64,000 bases of DNA, from NCBI GenBank assembly GCA_016584305.1, contig JACEEZ010001253.1, forward strand, positions 1 through 64,000. Direction: 5' to 3'. Positions 1 to 9,490 of this stretch are shown here, piece by piece. Made by a program: the position numbers and the translations under genes. This DNA comes from Chionoecetes opilio (taxonomy: Eukaryota > Arthropoda > Malacostraca > Decapoda > Majidae). Positions within the stretch are counted from its first letter, which is position 1, and each line of letters starts with the position of its first letter. The notes beneath the pieces were generated by a model that was not told the origin of the DNA, did not search any database, and was given only the letters and a program-made list of their open reading frames with translations.

Positions 1-940
1 GAAAAAATAATAAAAGCCTTGACAACTATCCTTATATATTCTTCCGCCTAACCTGTGGGGGGTTGCATTTCATGATATTTTAAAAGTCTTGTACATTAGC
101 TGGACTCATATATTTTGTCGTGGCTCATATGTCTGTCTCGAAAAGGATGAATAGAGAAAAAGGAGGAATGAGGGAAAAGGAGGGGGGAAAGAAAAGGGGT
201 TTTGGTGAAACCGTCGTTTTTCCGATGATATCCCGGCAATCTCAAGGGGCGGCGTCAGGAGAGGGTGTGACAACTTTTACCCATGAAATTTCTATTAAAG
301 TTTTTGTATTAATTGTGGAAGCCATGATAAAAGTTTGTAAGGGGTCTGTTAAAAGGGATAAGAATAAAAGGGGACAATGGAATTGAGAGGAAAAAATTGG
401 AAAAGGTGCCGATATGGCCGTCCTATTGGCGACGTTCGGTCCTTTACGAGCTCCGGGTAAATTAAACACAAAAATGGCAACTTTACGTATATCCAAAACT
501 TGGTAAAGTTATTTGTATTTTTCTGATGCCAATATGACAAGTTTTTAAGAAACAAATGTAATATCTCCAAAATAGCCCTTTCCCAATAACTTCCCTGGAA
601 ATCAGTGGATATGGGAAGTTTAAACGGCCACCCAGGCCCTGAACCAGAAAAAAATTGTTGGCGACTTAAACTGTTATCCACGGTAGTGAAAGGTTTTTTC
701 CAACGATCCAATGAAGCAATTAAACTCTAATACTCTTTTGTTTATGTAGATGTAAATAAAAATTTAAAATGAAAAAAAAAAGTTTTGGCCGGTTTAAATG
801 TTCCCCCAAAAATAGTTAGCCCCTCCCCTCAAGAGCTTTTTCCTTCCCATGAGATTAGAGAACAAAATTAAGTAAGAATAAAAAAAGGGAACCAGGAAAA
901 AAAGTTTTCCCTTCTGAAGGCGGTTGGAGGGAGGACTAGG
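1..940. other. AT-rich intergenic sequence, nothing recognised
   Basis: No reading frame here resembles a known family, and the longest frames (about 90-120 codons) have no recognisable domain and no codon bias I can defend. The composition is AT-rich with short purine runs near 130-200 that foreshadow the GA tract. I see no gene in it. Confidence 0.5.
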
Positions 941-943
941 GAA

Positions 944-1003
944 GGAAAGAGAGAGAGAGAGAAAAGGGTGGAGAGAGAGAGGCGAGGGGGGAAGAGGGAG
1001 GGA

Positions 1004-1084
<81 letters not shown>

Positions 1085-1098
1085 AGAGAGAGAGAGGG

Positions 1099-1132
<34 letters not shown>

Positions 1133-1201
1133 GAGAGGGAAGAGGAGAGGAGAGAGGGAGAGAGGAGAGAGGAGAGAGAGAGAGAGAGAGAGAGGAGAGA
1201 G

Positions 1202-1239
<38 letters not shown>

Positions 1240-1246
1240 GAGAGAG

Positions 1247-1294
<48 letters not shown>

Positions 1295-1303
1295 AGAGTT
1301 GTT
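944..1303. repeat. (GA)n microsatellite, imperfect
   Basis: The stretch is almost pure alternating GA with occasional GG or AA slips, about 360 bases long. It produces spurious Arg/Glu frames on the plus strand and Leu/Ser frames on the minus strand, which are not genes. It ends sharply at a unique sequence near 1,304. Confidence 0.95.
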
Positions 1304-1309
1304 TATTAG

Positions 1310-1768
1310 GTTTAAAACATCCCATACATAAAGTTGTTTATACATTAATAATTATATACAACCCGCGGTCCATTGAGCCGAGACTCTTTATGGACCTGAT
1401 GCCTTAGATTTTTTTAAATTACAACGGCCCGTGGAAGCGTGTGGACTTTAGTATCGAATATGTTATAAAAAAAATAATATATAAATATGGGTTCATTTAA
1501 ATTGTTATAATAAAAACAATCAAAAAAATAATAATATTAATAATAATAATAAATATAATAATAATAGTAAAAAATTTTCTAATAATATAAAAAAGATAAT
1601 AAAAATGATAATGATAGCTATATTTGAATAGACGGGTATGATGACAGTTGAGGCAAAATATTGATAAGAATAAACATAATAATAACTAATATTGCAATAT
1701 ATATGTATAATGAGAACAGTGATAGCAATAACAATAATGATAAGAGAAACAATGTTAGTATGATAGAG
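1310..1768. other. AT-rich, TAA-rich low-complexity sequence
   Basis: After a short mixed-composition stretch, 1,460-1,760 is dominated by AAT/TAA words (for example a run of 'aataataat' near 1,530). No gene is visible. It borders the 3' end of the LINE that follows on the minus strand and may include its 3' untranslated region. Confidence 0.5.
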
Positions 1769-1769
1769 G

Positions 1770-4378
1770 TATTAACTTTTTAACTATCTTGCTGGTAATT
1801 TTCGAATATTTTTGAGCTTGTTTTGTATTTAAATGAATTGAGGGTTGGGATGTTTTTCATGTCATCGGGGATTTGGGTTTCCCCACAGTTTGCTGCTCAA
1901 AAAAGGGAACGTTTTGTTGTACATGTGTTGTCCTGCATAATGGGAGTCTGAGATCTTTTGGCCTTCGGGTATCAGTATTGTGGGAGAGGTTTTTTAAAAT
2001 AATTTTTTACTGGATGCCTATGGAGAGCTTTATGAACAAACAAATATGTCTGAAGAGATATAATGTCATAAAATTTTAAGTAGTTTGTATTTAACAAATG
2101 GGGGAATTAGTGTGGGCATATCTAAGTTCATGAAAAATGATCCGGATTATTTTTTTCTGAGCTATGAAAATATCATCTATGTATGTTTTGTAAGCCGCCT
2201 CCCCAAATTGCTGAACAGTAAATCATATGTGGATATGCAAGGGATAGATAAATTTGTCTTAAGCAGTCGGAATTTATAAAACGTCTTACCCTGTATAGTA
2301 CCCAGGATTTTAAGAGATTTTAGTTTTTATCTCATTGAATTGTGGTTGCCAGTTTAATTTATTATCTAAAATAATTCCTAAAAAATTAGTTTTCCTTTAT
2401 TTTTTTTATTATATTATTTTTAATTTTATTCAATATCATAGGGTTGATTTAAAGTGGTGATCCATAAGTGAGTTTTTGAGTGTTTAACGTAAATTTATTA
2501 CTTTTTATCATTGACACTTGCTCTAATTCTTCATTTAAAAATATTTTTAAGTTCATTGAGATCTTTTCCTTGAATAAAAATGTTTGTATCGTCTGCAAAA
2601 GACAAATTAAGTTTATTGCTACTACGTGTGATAACATTAATATAAATTAAAAACAAGATTGGTCCTAGGATGGAGCTTTGAGGCACACCACAATTAATGG
2701 TCTAAGGGCAGATTTTTTTCCTATCATACATGCGTATTGTTTTCTTTGGTTAAGATAACACTGGAACCATTTATAAGCCGGACCACGAATCCCGTTTTAC
2801 CAGTAGTTTCTCTAATAGAATGGGAGTGTGGTAGTGTCAAATGCTTTACTTAAGTCACAAAATACAGGTTAGTTGGTATAACTTACTATCTAAGGCGTTG
2901 TAAATACTTTGAGTGATTTTGGGGTATTGCCTGTTCAACTGAATGGTTTGGGCGAAATCCCATGTTTTGGCACTCTGTTAATAAGCATGTTGGGAAAGAT
3001 AATTGATTTGCCTTGTTGCTACTAGTTTTTTCGAAAATTTTACTAAGCTTGGTAGAATTGCTATCGGCCTATAATTTGGGGTTAAAGATGTATCGCCTTT
3101 TTTATATATGGGTATTACTTTTGCAATCTTTAACTGCATGGGGAAAGGAACCTTCTTTAAAGACTTATTATAATATGTGCAAGAAATGGAGAGACCTCTT
3201 CAAACACTCTTTAAAATTTTAGCATTAAGTCGTCGTGGGCTGGTGACGATATCTTGAGTCCGTGGAATTATGGATTCGACTTCTGTGGCTGTTGTTGGGT
3301 TAAGATAGGAGATATATCAACAGGGTTTTGGGAAAGGAATTACTGAATGGAACGAGAGTTGGTTGTCTTGAGCTAAGGTGTTTGCCATGTTACAAAAGTA
3401 TTTGTTGAATCCCTCCGCTATTGTCCTCACTATTTGTCAAAGTACAGTCTTGAAACGTGATGGAAGGGGTGGTTCTGAGCTTTTATTTCTTCCCGTGAGA
3501 GTTTTTTATGATATCCCAGGTTTTTTGGTATTTCCCCGCATTTTCTTTGAGTTTGTTTTTGAAGTGATTTTCTTTAGCTGATCTTATTAATTGCTGAAAG
3601 CTGATTTTATACCTCTTGAAAGTAGTTTTATAAGTAAGGGCATTTGGCATAGAGTTTTTGCAACCTATTGCGTTGTTTGATTGACGTTTTAATACCTGAA
3701 GTTATGTATGGTTTGCCATAGTGTTTTTCTTTTATTGTGATTTGCTTGACAGGAAAACTTAGTATATATAGATTTGTAAAAAACTGATGTAAGTTTTTAA
3801 ATGCATCATTTACGCTTTTGCCATCTATTCCGTAAACCAACTATATTGTGACAGTTCTGTTTTGAACGAGTTGACAGATTTCTTAGTAAATATTCTTTTT
3901 GTTATTTTGATTGGGGTGAGCAATTATAATTTTGTTGAGGAATGGAAAAAAAACTAAAGACTGGGAAGTGGTCGCTTATTGAAGTGTACATGATGCCATT
4001 TGACTGATAATTTTGCATGTTATTGGGCCAAATGTGATCAATTAACGTCGCTGAGGTATTTGTTACTCTTGGGAGGTTTAGTAATTACAGGAAGAATGAA
4101 TAAGTATGAATAATTGTAATAATTATTTACGCTTTTTTCTGTATGCTTAAGAAGATTTATGTTCAGGTTCCATTAAGAAAGTAGGAAGGTTGTGATTGGA
4201 ACTGTATTCTAAAGTTGTCAAGGGTTGACATGAAATCCTGTATGCTTGCATTAGGTGGTCTATAGGAATCCCAACCAAAAATTCTAATATTTTCAGTGAT
4301 TTTTAGAATAATTTCTATGTTATTGTAAAGAGATATAGATGAATTACCTTTGAATTTTGTTAAAAAAGGACGCCCCAA
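1770..4378 (-). pseudogene. CR1/L2-like LINE ORF2 (endonuclease-reverse transcriptase), decayed
   Basis: This is the ORF2 polyprotein of a non-LTR retrotransposon, which nicks target DNA and reverse-transcribes its own RNA. Read from the right, the endonuclease shows YRPPNASIQDFMSTL (about 4,250). A basic linker with GIKTSIKQRNRLQKLY follows (3,640-3,700). The reverse transcriptase then shows NYRPIAILPSL (about 3,045-3,080), DLSKAFDT-like and YKWFQCYLNQRK motifs (about 2,750-2,860), VPQSSILGPILF-like (about 2,650-2,700) and the catalytic FADDT (about 2,590), followed by NKFTLNTQK. A C-terminal part with LQIHLFVHKALHRHPVKNYF lies near 2,010-2,070. Many frameshifts break the frame, although the FADD motif itself is intact. 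The start of the endonuclease is missing where the (GA)n tract begins. Clade assignment (CR1/L2 rather than Jockey) is a judgement from motif style. Confidence 0.85.
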
Positions 4379-4379
4379 G

Positions 4380-4526
4380 AGATGAAGAGAGAGAAGAGAG
4401 AGAGAGACGAGAGAAGAGAGAGAGGGAGAGAGAGAGAGAGAGAGAGAGGGAAGAGAGAGAGAGAGAGAGGAAGGAGAGAGAAGGGAGGAGAGAGAGATGA
4501 AGAGAGAGAGAGAAAAGAGAGAAGAA

Positions 4527-4572
<46 letters not shown>

Positions 4573-4598
4573 GAGAGAGAGAAAAGAGAAGGAGAGAG

Positions 4599-4643
<45 letters not shown>

Positions 4644-4662
4644 GGAGGAAAAAGAAAAGAGA

Positions 4663-4701
<39 letters not shown>

Positions 4702-4904
4702 AAGAGAGAGAGAGAGAGAGGGGAGAGAGAGAGAGAGAGAGAGAGGAAAAGAGAGAGAGAGAGAGAGAGAGAGAGGAGAAAAGAGAGAGAGGGGAGAGAG
4801 AGAGAGAGAGAGAAAAGAGAGAGACGAAAAGGAAAGGAAAAGAGAGAGAGAGAGAGGGGGAGAGAGGAGAGAGAGAGATGAGGGGAGAGAGAGAGAGAGG
4901 AGAG

Positions 4905-4944
<40 letters not shown>

Positions 4945-4962
4945 GAGAGAGAGAGAGAGATA
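4380..4962. repeat. (GA)n microsatellite, imperfect
   Basis: About 580 bases of GA/GGA/GAA. It begins exactly where recognisable LINE endonuclease sequence stops, so the tract probably expanded inside or beside the LINE 5' region. The Arg/Glu-rich frames here are not coding. Confidence 0.95.
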
Positions 4963-5199
4963 TTCTTAACGTGAGGTGGTTAATTTCAAGGATGATTTTC
5001 AGGGCAACATAAACGCTCTTCTTTCACATGGGTTGGGTTAATGAGCAACGTTTTGCCAAAACTATTGGCATCAAAAGGCTAAAAACATTTTACAAAATTT
5101 GTAAAAACTAATATAAAATTCTAAAAACGAGTTATCCGGGAATAAATTATATTTTTCTCAAAAATAACACAAAAGACAATTGGAAATTAAGAATTATAT

Positions 5200-5601
5200 T
5201 GTTACGAACGTGCTCCTGAGACAACTCCGAGCTCAAGTTCGGGGGGAAACCCTGGGTTTGTTGTGGCTGGCTCAGGCCGAGACCCAAGAAGGGACCACGA
5301 GGAGCCCGGGACACGAAAGGACCAGAGTCGGGCAAGGATTAGCGCTTGGAAAGGATCTCCGGCAGGTGCCACCCGGAGGAGACGCCGCTCGCCAGGGAAC
5401 CGGGTACGGCTAAAGGTGGTCACCTACGTCAAGGATCACATGTGCCAGTGTGGGAGCCCGTGCTCAAGGCCTAGGGGGTTCATTGTTTTCGGTTCCCGAC
5501 TAAACACATAACCGGACTCAGCCCCTCTCCCCCTGCGTCTGAGGCCAGCCCAGTAAGGGAGGCAGGTTAGTTGGGGGGCTGGGTGAGCGGGTTTTTTAAC
5601 A
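5200..5601 (+). repeat. Left LTR of the Gypsy-type element
   Basis: It matches the right LTR in two blocks: 5,207-5,420 with about 8,024-8,240, and 5,445-5,601 with about 8,630-8,790. Roughly 370 bases present in the middle of the right LTR (about 8,240-8,625) are missing here, so the copies differ in length (402 versus 775 bases). The simplest reading is an internal deletion in this copy. Confidence 0.85.
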
Positions 5602-6114
5602 GTGGTGTTAGAAGTGTGGTTGGTGGGCCGCGCCCAAAGAGTACGGGCAGGGGCCCAGAGGTACGGCAGGCGCGCCAAGGGATACGGCACACCATGGGGG
5701 CCCGGAGGTGTTGAACAGCCAACACTGGCTGACATCTTGGGGGCATTACGAGCACAGGTGGAATGGGCACGGGCTCAAAAAAAGCCATTGCCAGACAAAC
5801 AGAAGCTATTGACAGGGTTGACACGCGGTTGTGTGAAAAGGGTTTGCGCCCAGGCAAGGCTGATAAATGAGGGTCTGGAACGAGCATTGGGAGAGTGTGA
5901 GCGGCTAGAAAAGGACACTAAGGCTTACACTGATAAGCAGCGTGAGTGGGTGAAAAGTGAAGTGAAAAGTGAGGTGCTAAGTGAAGGACCCACTAAGGCA
6001 GAGCAAAAAGAGTTAGAGCAAGTGATGAGCGAGCAGAAAAACCTGGCTGTGGGTGATATGTCTGAGGTGTGGCTAGCGCTGGGGCTACGGCTTGTGACCC
6101 GTTCGTGGTTGTGA
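5602..6114 (+). pseudogene. Probable gag-like reading frame of the Gypsy element
   Basis: An open stretch of about 170 codons begins at the primer site, where gag normally starts. No early ATG lies in this frame, so the true start is unclear and may be lost to an indel. The frame contains TLADILGALRAQVEWARAQ (about residues 43-61), followed by a charged Glu/Lys/Gln-rich region with repeated KSEVKSEV that could form a coiled coil. This fits the capsid N-terminal part of a Gag but is not diagnostic, and I see no CCHC knuckle. The frame stops about 80 bases before the nested TIR element. The assignment rests mostly on position inside an LTR element. Confidence 0.4.
5603..5619 (+). other. Primer-binding site, tRNA-Leu type
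   Basis: TGGTGTTAGAAGTGTGG lies one base after the left LTR. The usual Gypsy/Mag-type site TGGTGTCAGAAGTGGG is complementary to the 3' end of tRNA-Leu, so this copy has one substitution and one extra T. Its position supports both the LTR boundary and the plus-strand orientation. Confidence 0.75.
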
Positions 6115-6364
6115 TTGTGAAGGACGAGTCTGGGGGGGAGAGCGCGGCCGCGGCTTGTGAGGTGGTGACCGGGGTGCGTGTTGTGGAGTGTAAAGGCCTG
6201 TCCAGACTAGGGGTGATGAGGCTGGGGGTGAGGCATGGCAACGTGTTTAAAAACCAGCCCTTTTGTCTACACTATGCCTCACCGCCATCCCTCATCACGG
6301 CGGACGCGCCATTCAGCTCCATATAAAACAACGAGAAAAACGACGAATTTTTGTATCGTGGCCT

Positions 6365-6672
6365 ATTCTAAATTCTCCCTCGGCAATAAATAGCAGCGCA
6401 TCAAAGCACCACAGCTTCGGTGGTGAAGACATCATCAGTGCCTTTCTCCAGACTTCCTTGATGCCTTCATTGCCGCCAATTCCCCCCTTGAATTGTGACT
6501 TCAGGGTGTGGATTTTTTAAGAACATCTTCCTTCTTGAGTTCAAATTCAGGATTGAGACAATTCAGTTTCTCATTGCTTCCAGACTTTCACTCTTGATGT
6601 CCCTCATCTTGCAGTCCTTGCTCTTAACATCCCAGATGCCGGATGCTGCTTCAATAATTCAATCAAGTAAAG
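6365..6672 (-). pseudogene. MADF-domain protein fragment (Harbinger accessory protein)
   Basis: Read leftward from about 6,670, the sequence gives LIELLKQHPA, then IWDVKSKDCKMRDIKSESLE, then after a frame change a KIHTLKSQFK-like stretch, then PKLWCFDALLFIAEGE near 6,380. This is the order of a MADF domain (PF10545): an acidic helix with the first Trp in IWDVKSKDY-like context, a basic middle helix, and a final aromatic W-x-F-D-x-L-x-F-L motif. At least two frame changes separate the pieces, so it is a pseudogene or suffers sequencing indels. In autonomous Harbinger elements such a protein binds DNA with the transposase and helps its nuclear import. It lies entirely inside the 732-bp TIR element. 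Confidence 0.75.
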
Positions 6673-6846
6673 AGTATTGCTCCGTGTTCACTCAACGTGG
6701 TTAGTACAACTTGAACAAGGGCAATTTTTTCACGGAGCGCTGCGATATACGACCTGCCTTCACTGGAGCATTCGAGCACTGACGCGTGAATGACGAGGGC
6801 AGTGCGGCAAATATCGGGGAGGGTTGGAGCGGCCCAGCATCAGCCT

Positions 6847-6882
6847 GGCGGTGTTGAAAAAGTCGAAATTTTTAACACCGCC
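6847..6882. repeat. Imperfect hairpin inside the right terminus of the nested element
   Basis: GGCGGTGTT and AACACCGCC are perfectly complementary and are separated by a second pairing of A and T runs around a short GTCGAAA loop. The right terminus therefore contains its own palindrome, a feature the left terminus shares only partly. Confidence 0.7.
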
Positions 6883-6928
6883 ACCCTCACCGCCAGCCTC
6901 ATGAGCCCTGGTCTGGAGGGGCCCTTAA

Positions 6929-8000
6929 GGAGAGCGTAGGCCTACCCCCCCGCTACCCACCCCACCTAGCTCACGCGAGCCTCCGCCTCGTCGTGCGGGC
7001 CCGAGTGCACGTCAGGGAATGGAGGCCAGACTGCGACACAGGCCGCGGTAGCTGGTGCGCCTGTGTCGTGAAGGCCTGTCCGGCCCGAGCGCGGGCTGGC
7101 GAGCGGCGTAAGGCAGGAAGGGCCTTGGTGTGGGCCTGCGCGGCAGAAAAGGCGGGAAGGCCTTGTTGGGGGTCTGACGCCCAGACGGGTTAGGGTCAAG
7201 TGCCCACTGTGGAAGGGCAAGAAACCCGCTCACTTCGCCTCGGCATGGAACCACCGGAAGAAGAGGCGCCGTCGGAGTGAGCGTGGGAGGCCACAGCAAC
7301 GAGGTAGGCCTCCGAGCGCCAGGATGACGCAGTGGACGCACCATACCCACCTCTGCCCCGCTTTCGGGGGGTTGACGAGCAGTTTAGCTACTCCTGCAAT
7401 GTGGCCCCCGCCGAAGCTGGTACAGGTGGCGGTAACGGCTTGTTACGACAGTGGGGGGAAGCACCGTGCCCCCTACCAGGCAGAGCCAGCCAAGCGTGCT
7501 GCTGTTAAGTCCTGTCGCACCGTCCAACCGGCGCCTTGTAGTGGAGGGCACGGTCGGTCGGGAAGTCATGGCACCTTCCCGCGGAGACGGAGCAGTGGAG
7601 CCGGGTTAGAGCCGCGGGGGCCCAGTGGAGTGTGAAGGGCTCCCGGGCCGTGGTTACCTCTAAGGCGGGCCAAGGGGTAAAGGAAGTCCCTGTGGCCTGT
7701 GGCGGCTGCTGTGTTGTGGCGCCTGGTTGAGGTTGAGCTGTGTTCCTGCGGTGTGTCTCGCGTGGTAGAGGAGAGCGGCCTGGTGTGACCCTTCAAACAC
7801 TGCAGTTGGCGCTGGTGGATGGCGATCGAGGGACTTGCAGTTGTGAAGATTTGGAGTGGTAACGTTTGGGAAAAGGTGGTTTGTTTAATGATGGGGCGAG
7901 TTGCCTTTCATATAGGATTTTGTGCTTATATGTTGCATGTAGCCATGTGTTATGCTTTTTCTGTTTTTTAGTTGGCTGACCGAGGTCGGCCAGTTTTTGT
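6929..8000 (+). other. GC-rich interior of the Gypsy element, no pol recognised
   Basis: This is the rest of the element interior. It is GC-rich and frame-broken. One plus-strand frame near 7,190-7,290 gives a short Lys/Arg-rich run (KCPLWKGKK, then RKKRRRR-like), as found near the end of some gag or pol products. I see no YxDD, integrase HHCC or protease DSG motif. It may be deleted gag-pol or unrelated filler, as in large retrotransposon derivatives. Confidence 0.4.
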
Positions 8001-8015
8001 TGAGGGTGAGGGCAG
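8001..8015 (+). other. Candidate polypurine tract
   Basis: The purine-rich sequence TGAGGGTGAGGGCAG sits immediately before the right LTR start TGTTACGA (8,016). Its place and composition suit second-strand priming of an LTR retrotransposon read on the plus strand. Confidence 0.5.
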
Positions 8016-8790
8016 TGTTACGACTGAATCCTGAACAACTCGAGCTCAAAAGTTCGGGGGGAAGCCGTGGGTTTGTTCGGGCTGGCTCAGGCCGAGACCC
8101 AAGAAGGGACCACGAAGAGACAGGGACCACGAGGAGCCAGAGTTCGGGCGAGGATTAGCGCTTGGAAAAGGATCTTCCGGCAGGTGACCGCGGAGGAGAC
8201 GCCGCTCGCCAGGGAACAGGGTAGGGATACGGTGGTCTAACAGGCGAATGTCAAGGGTAGAGGAATTGTCCCCTGTGGCTAAAACGGCGCCTTGGTGAAA
8301 GGTAGCAGCCGGCTGTGTTCGGCGGCGTGCGTTCGGTAGGGCGTGAGAGTTATCCAGTGCCGCTTTTCCCGCCGCCCGGTGGCTTAGTCGCAGTGAGCAT
8401 AGTGGTGATGGTATTGTATTAGAGGCATAACAGTGACTGCAGTTGCCAGTAAAGGAACATTTATGGCTGCGACGGTCGGACAATGTGACTGGCCTGTGTT
8501 TGGTATGGGCGTGAGGTTGTCTCTGTATGTTACCACTAGTACAATTATAGTCTTGAAAGGATGTGAGTTGTTATCCGACATGTGCACTGTCGTGTGTGTG
8601 TGGTGCCGTGGTCGGTGATGTTGCGCAGTGACTGTGGGAAGCCCGTGCTCAAGGCCTAGCGGTGTTGTCATTTGTTTTCGGTTCGAACTAAACAATAACC
8701 GAAAACTCGCCCATCCTCCCCATGACGTCTGAGGCCACGCCCCGTAAGGGAGGCAGGTTAGTTGGCGCTGGGGGAGCGGGGTTTGTAACA
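8016..8790 (+). repeat. Right LTR of the Gypsy-type element (longer copy)
   Basis: Begins TGTTACGA, ends GTTTGTAACA, and is followed by aattatat, which repeats the left flank. It holds about 370 bases (8,240-8,625) absent from the left LTR. This is probably the more complete copy. Confidence 0.85.
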
Positions 8791-8798
8791 AATTATAT

Positions 8799-9490
8799 AT
8801 GAAATTTATTTTATTTTTAAAATTTTAAGTTAATTTTATTTTTTTTTATAAAATAGTATATATATAGCATATCCTATTAAAAAATCATAGATATATATAT
8901 AGTATAGAATATGTATATATATATATATAGATATATTATATATATATATAGATATATATATATATAGTAGTAGTAACATATATAATAGATACACAAGATA
9001 TACTCCTATATAGATAGATATGAAGACTATATATAGTACTATATATAGATTATCATATATGATATCAGATCCACCCCCACTCTCTACAAATCAACTCAAC
9101 AACCAAATCCAAACACAAAACAACAAACAACCCAAAATATCCAATACACAACCCTCCAAAATTTACAGACAACATACCTATACACCAAACCCACAACATT
9201 CACCACACACCACACATAAACAACACACAACCCCCCACCCTACCCAAACACCCACACACAAAAATCACACACCTACATCACATCACACACACAAAAAACA
9301 ACCCAACACACACATCACAACACAAACACAAACACAACCACCATCCAACAACACACACACCACACACCAAACAAACACAACGGCAACACAAGCCAACACT
9401 AAAATACCCTACAAACATTCTCTCTCATCTCTCTCTCTCTCTTCTCCTCCTCCTCTCTAGTCGTCTCTCATCTCTCTCGCTCGTCCTCTC
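8799..9490. repeat. (TA)n, then AC-rich, then CT-rich low-complexity DNA
   Basis: The tract runs (TA)n with interruptions (about 8,855-9,060), then strongly C+A-rich with almost no G (about 9,070-9,415), then CT-rich (9,418-9,490). The 146-codon Pro/Thr/His/Asn frame across the AC-rich part is a composition artefact. Confidence 0.85.

Larger units (their letters stand above)
6194..6925. mobile_element. PIF/Harbinger-like non-autonomous DNA transposon nested in the Gypsy element
   Basis: The ends are imperfect inverted repeats of about 45 bases. The left begins AGGCCTGTCCAGACTAGG. The right, read on the minus strand, begins AGGGCCCCTCCAGACCAGGG. Both continue with GATGAGGCTGG/CATGAGGCTGG and GGTGAGG. 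The element is flanked by TAA on both sides (6,191-6,193 and 6,926-6,928), the 3-bp target duplication typical of PIF/Harbinger. A decayed MADF domain lies on its minus strand, and MADF/Myb-like proteins are the usual second protein of Harbinger elements. No transposase is present, so it would depend on one in trans. It interrupts the interior of the Gypsy element and is therefore younger than that insertion. Confidence 0.8.
5200..8790 (+). mobile_element. Gypsy-type LTR retrotransposon, non-autonomous, with a nested element
   Basis: Two homologous direct repeats bound this element. They begin TGTTACGA and end TTAACA or GTAACA: left 5,200-5,601, right 8,016-8,790. Just inside the left repeat is TGGTGTTAGAAGTGTGG (5,603-5,619), one or two changes from the primer site complementary to tRNA-Leu that many Gypsy elements use. 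A purine-rich stretch (8,001-8,015) precedes the right repeat, as expected of a polypurine tract. The flanks carry the same 8 bases, aattatat (5,192-5,199 and 8,791-8,798). The interior contains one open frame after the primer site but no reverse transcriptase, integrase or protease that I can see. It is probably a large-deletion derivative mobilised in trans. A 732-bp TIR element sits inside it. Confidence 0.85.

Noticed and set aside
924..1345. Long Arg/Glu and Leu/Ser open frames
   Set aside because: They are translations of the (GA)n/(CT)n repeat. The same applies to frames at 4,382-5,012, 25,080-26,156 (repeat part), 30,015-30,302 and 36,285-36,623.
5202..5423. Frames across the left and right Gypsy LTRs as small genes
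   Set aside because: They fall inside LTRs and recur in the second LTR with different frame breaks, as expected of non-coding repeat DNA.
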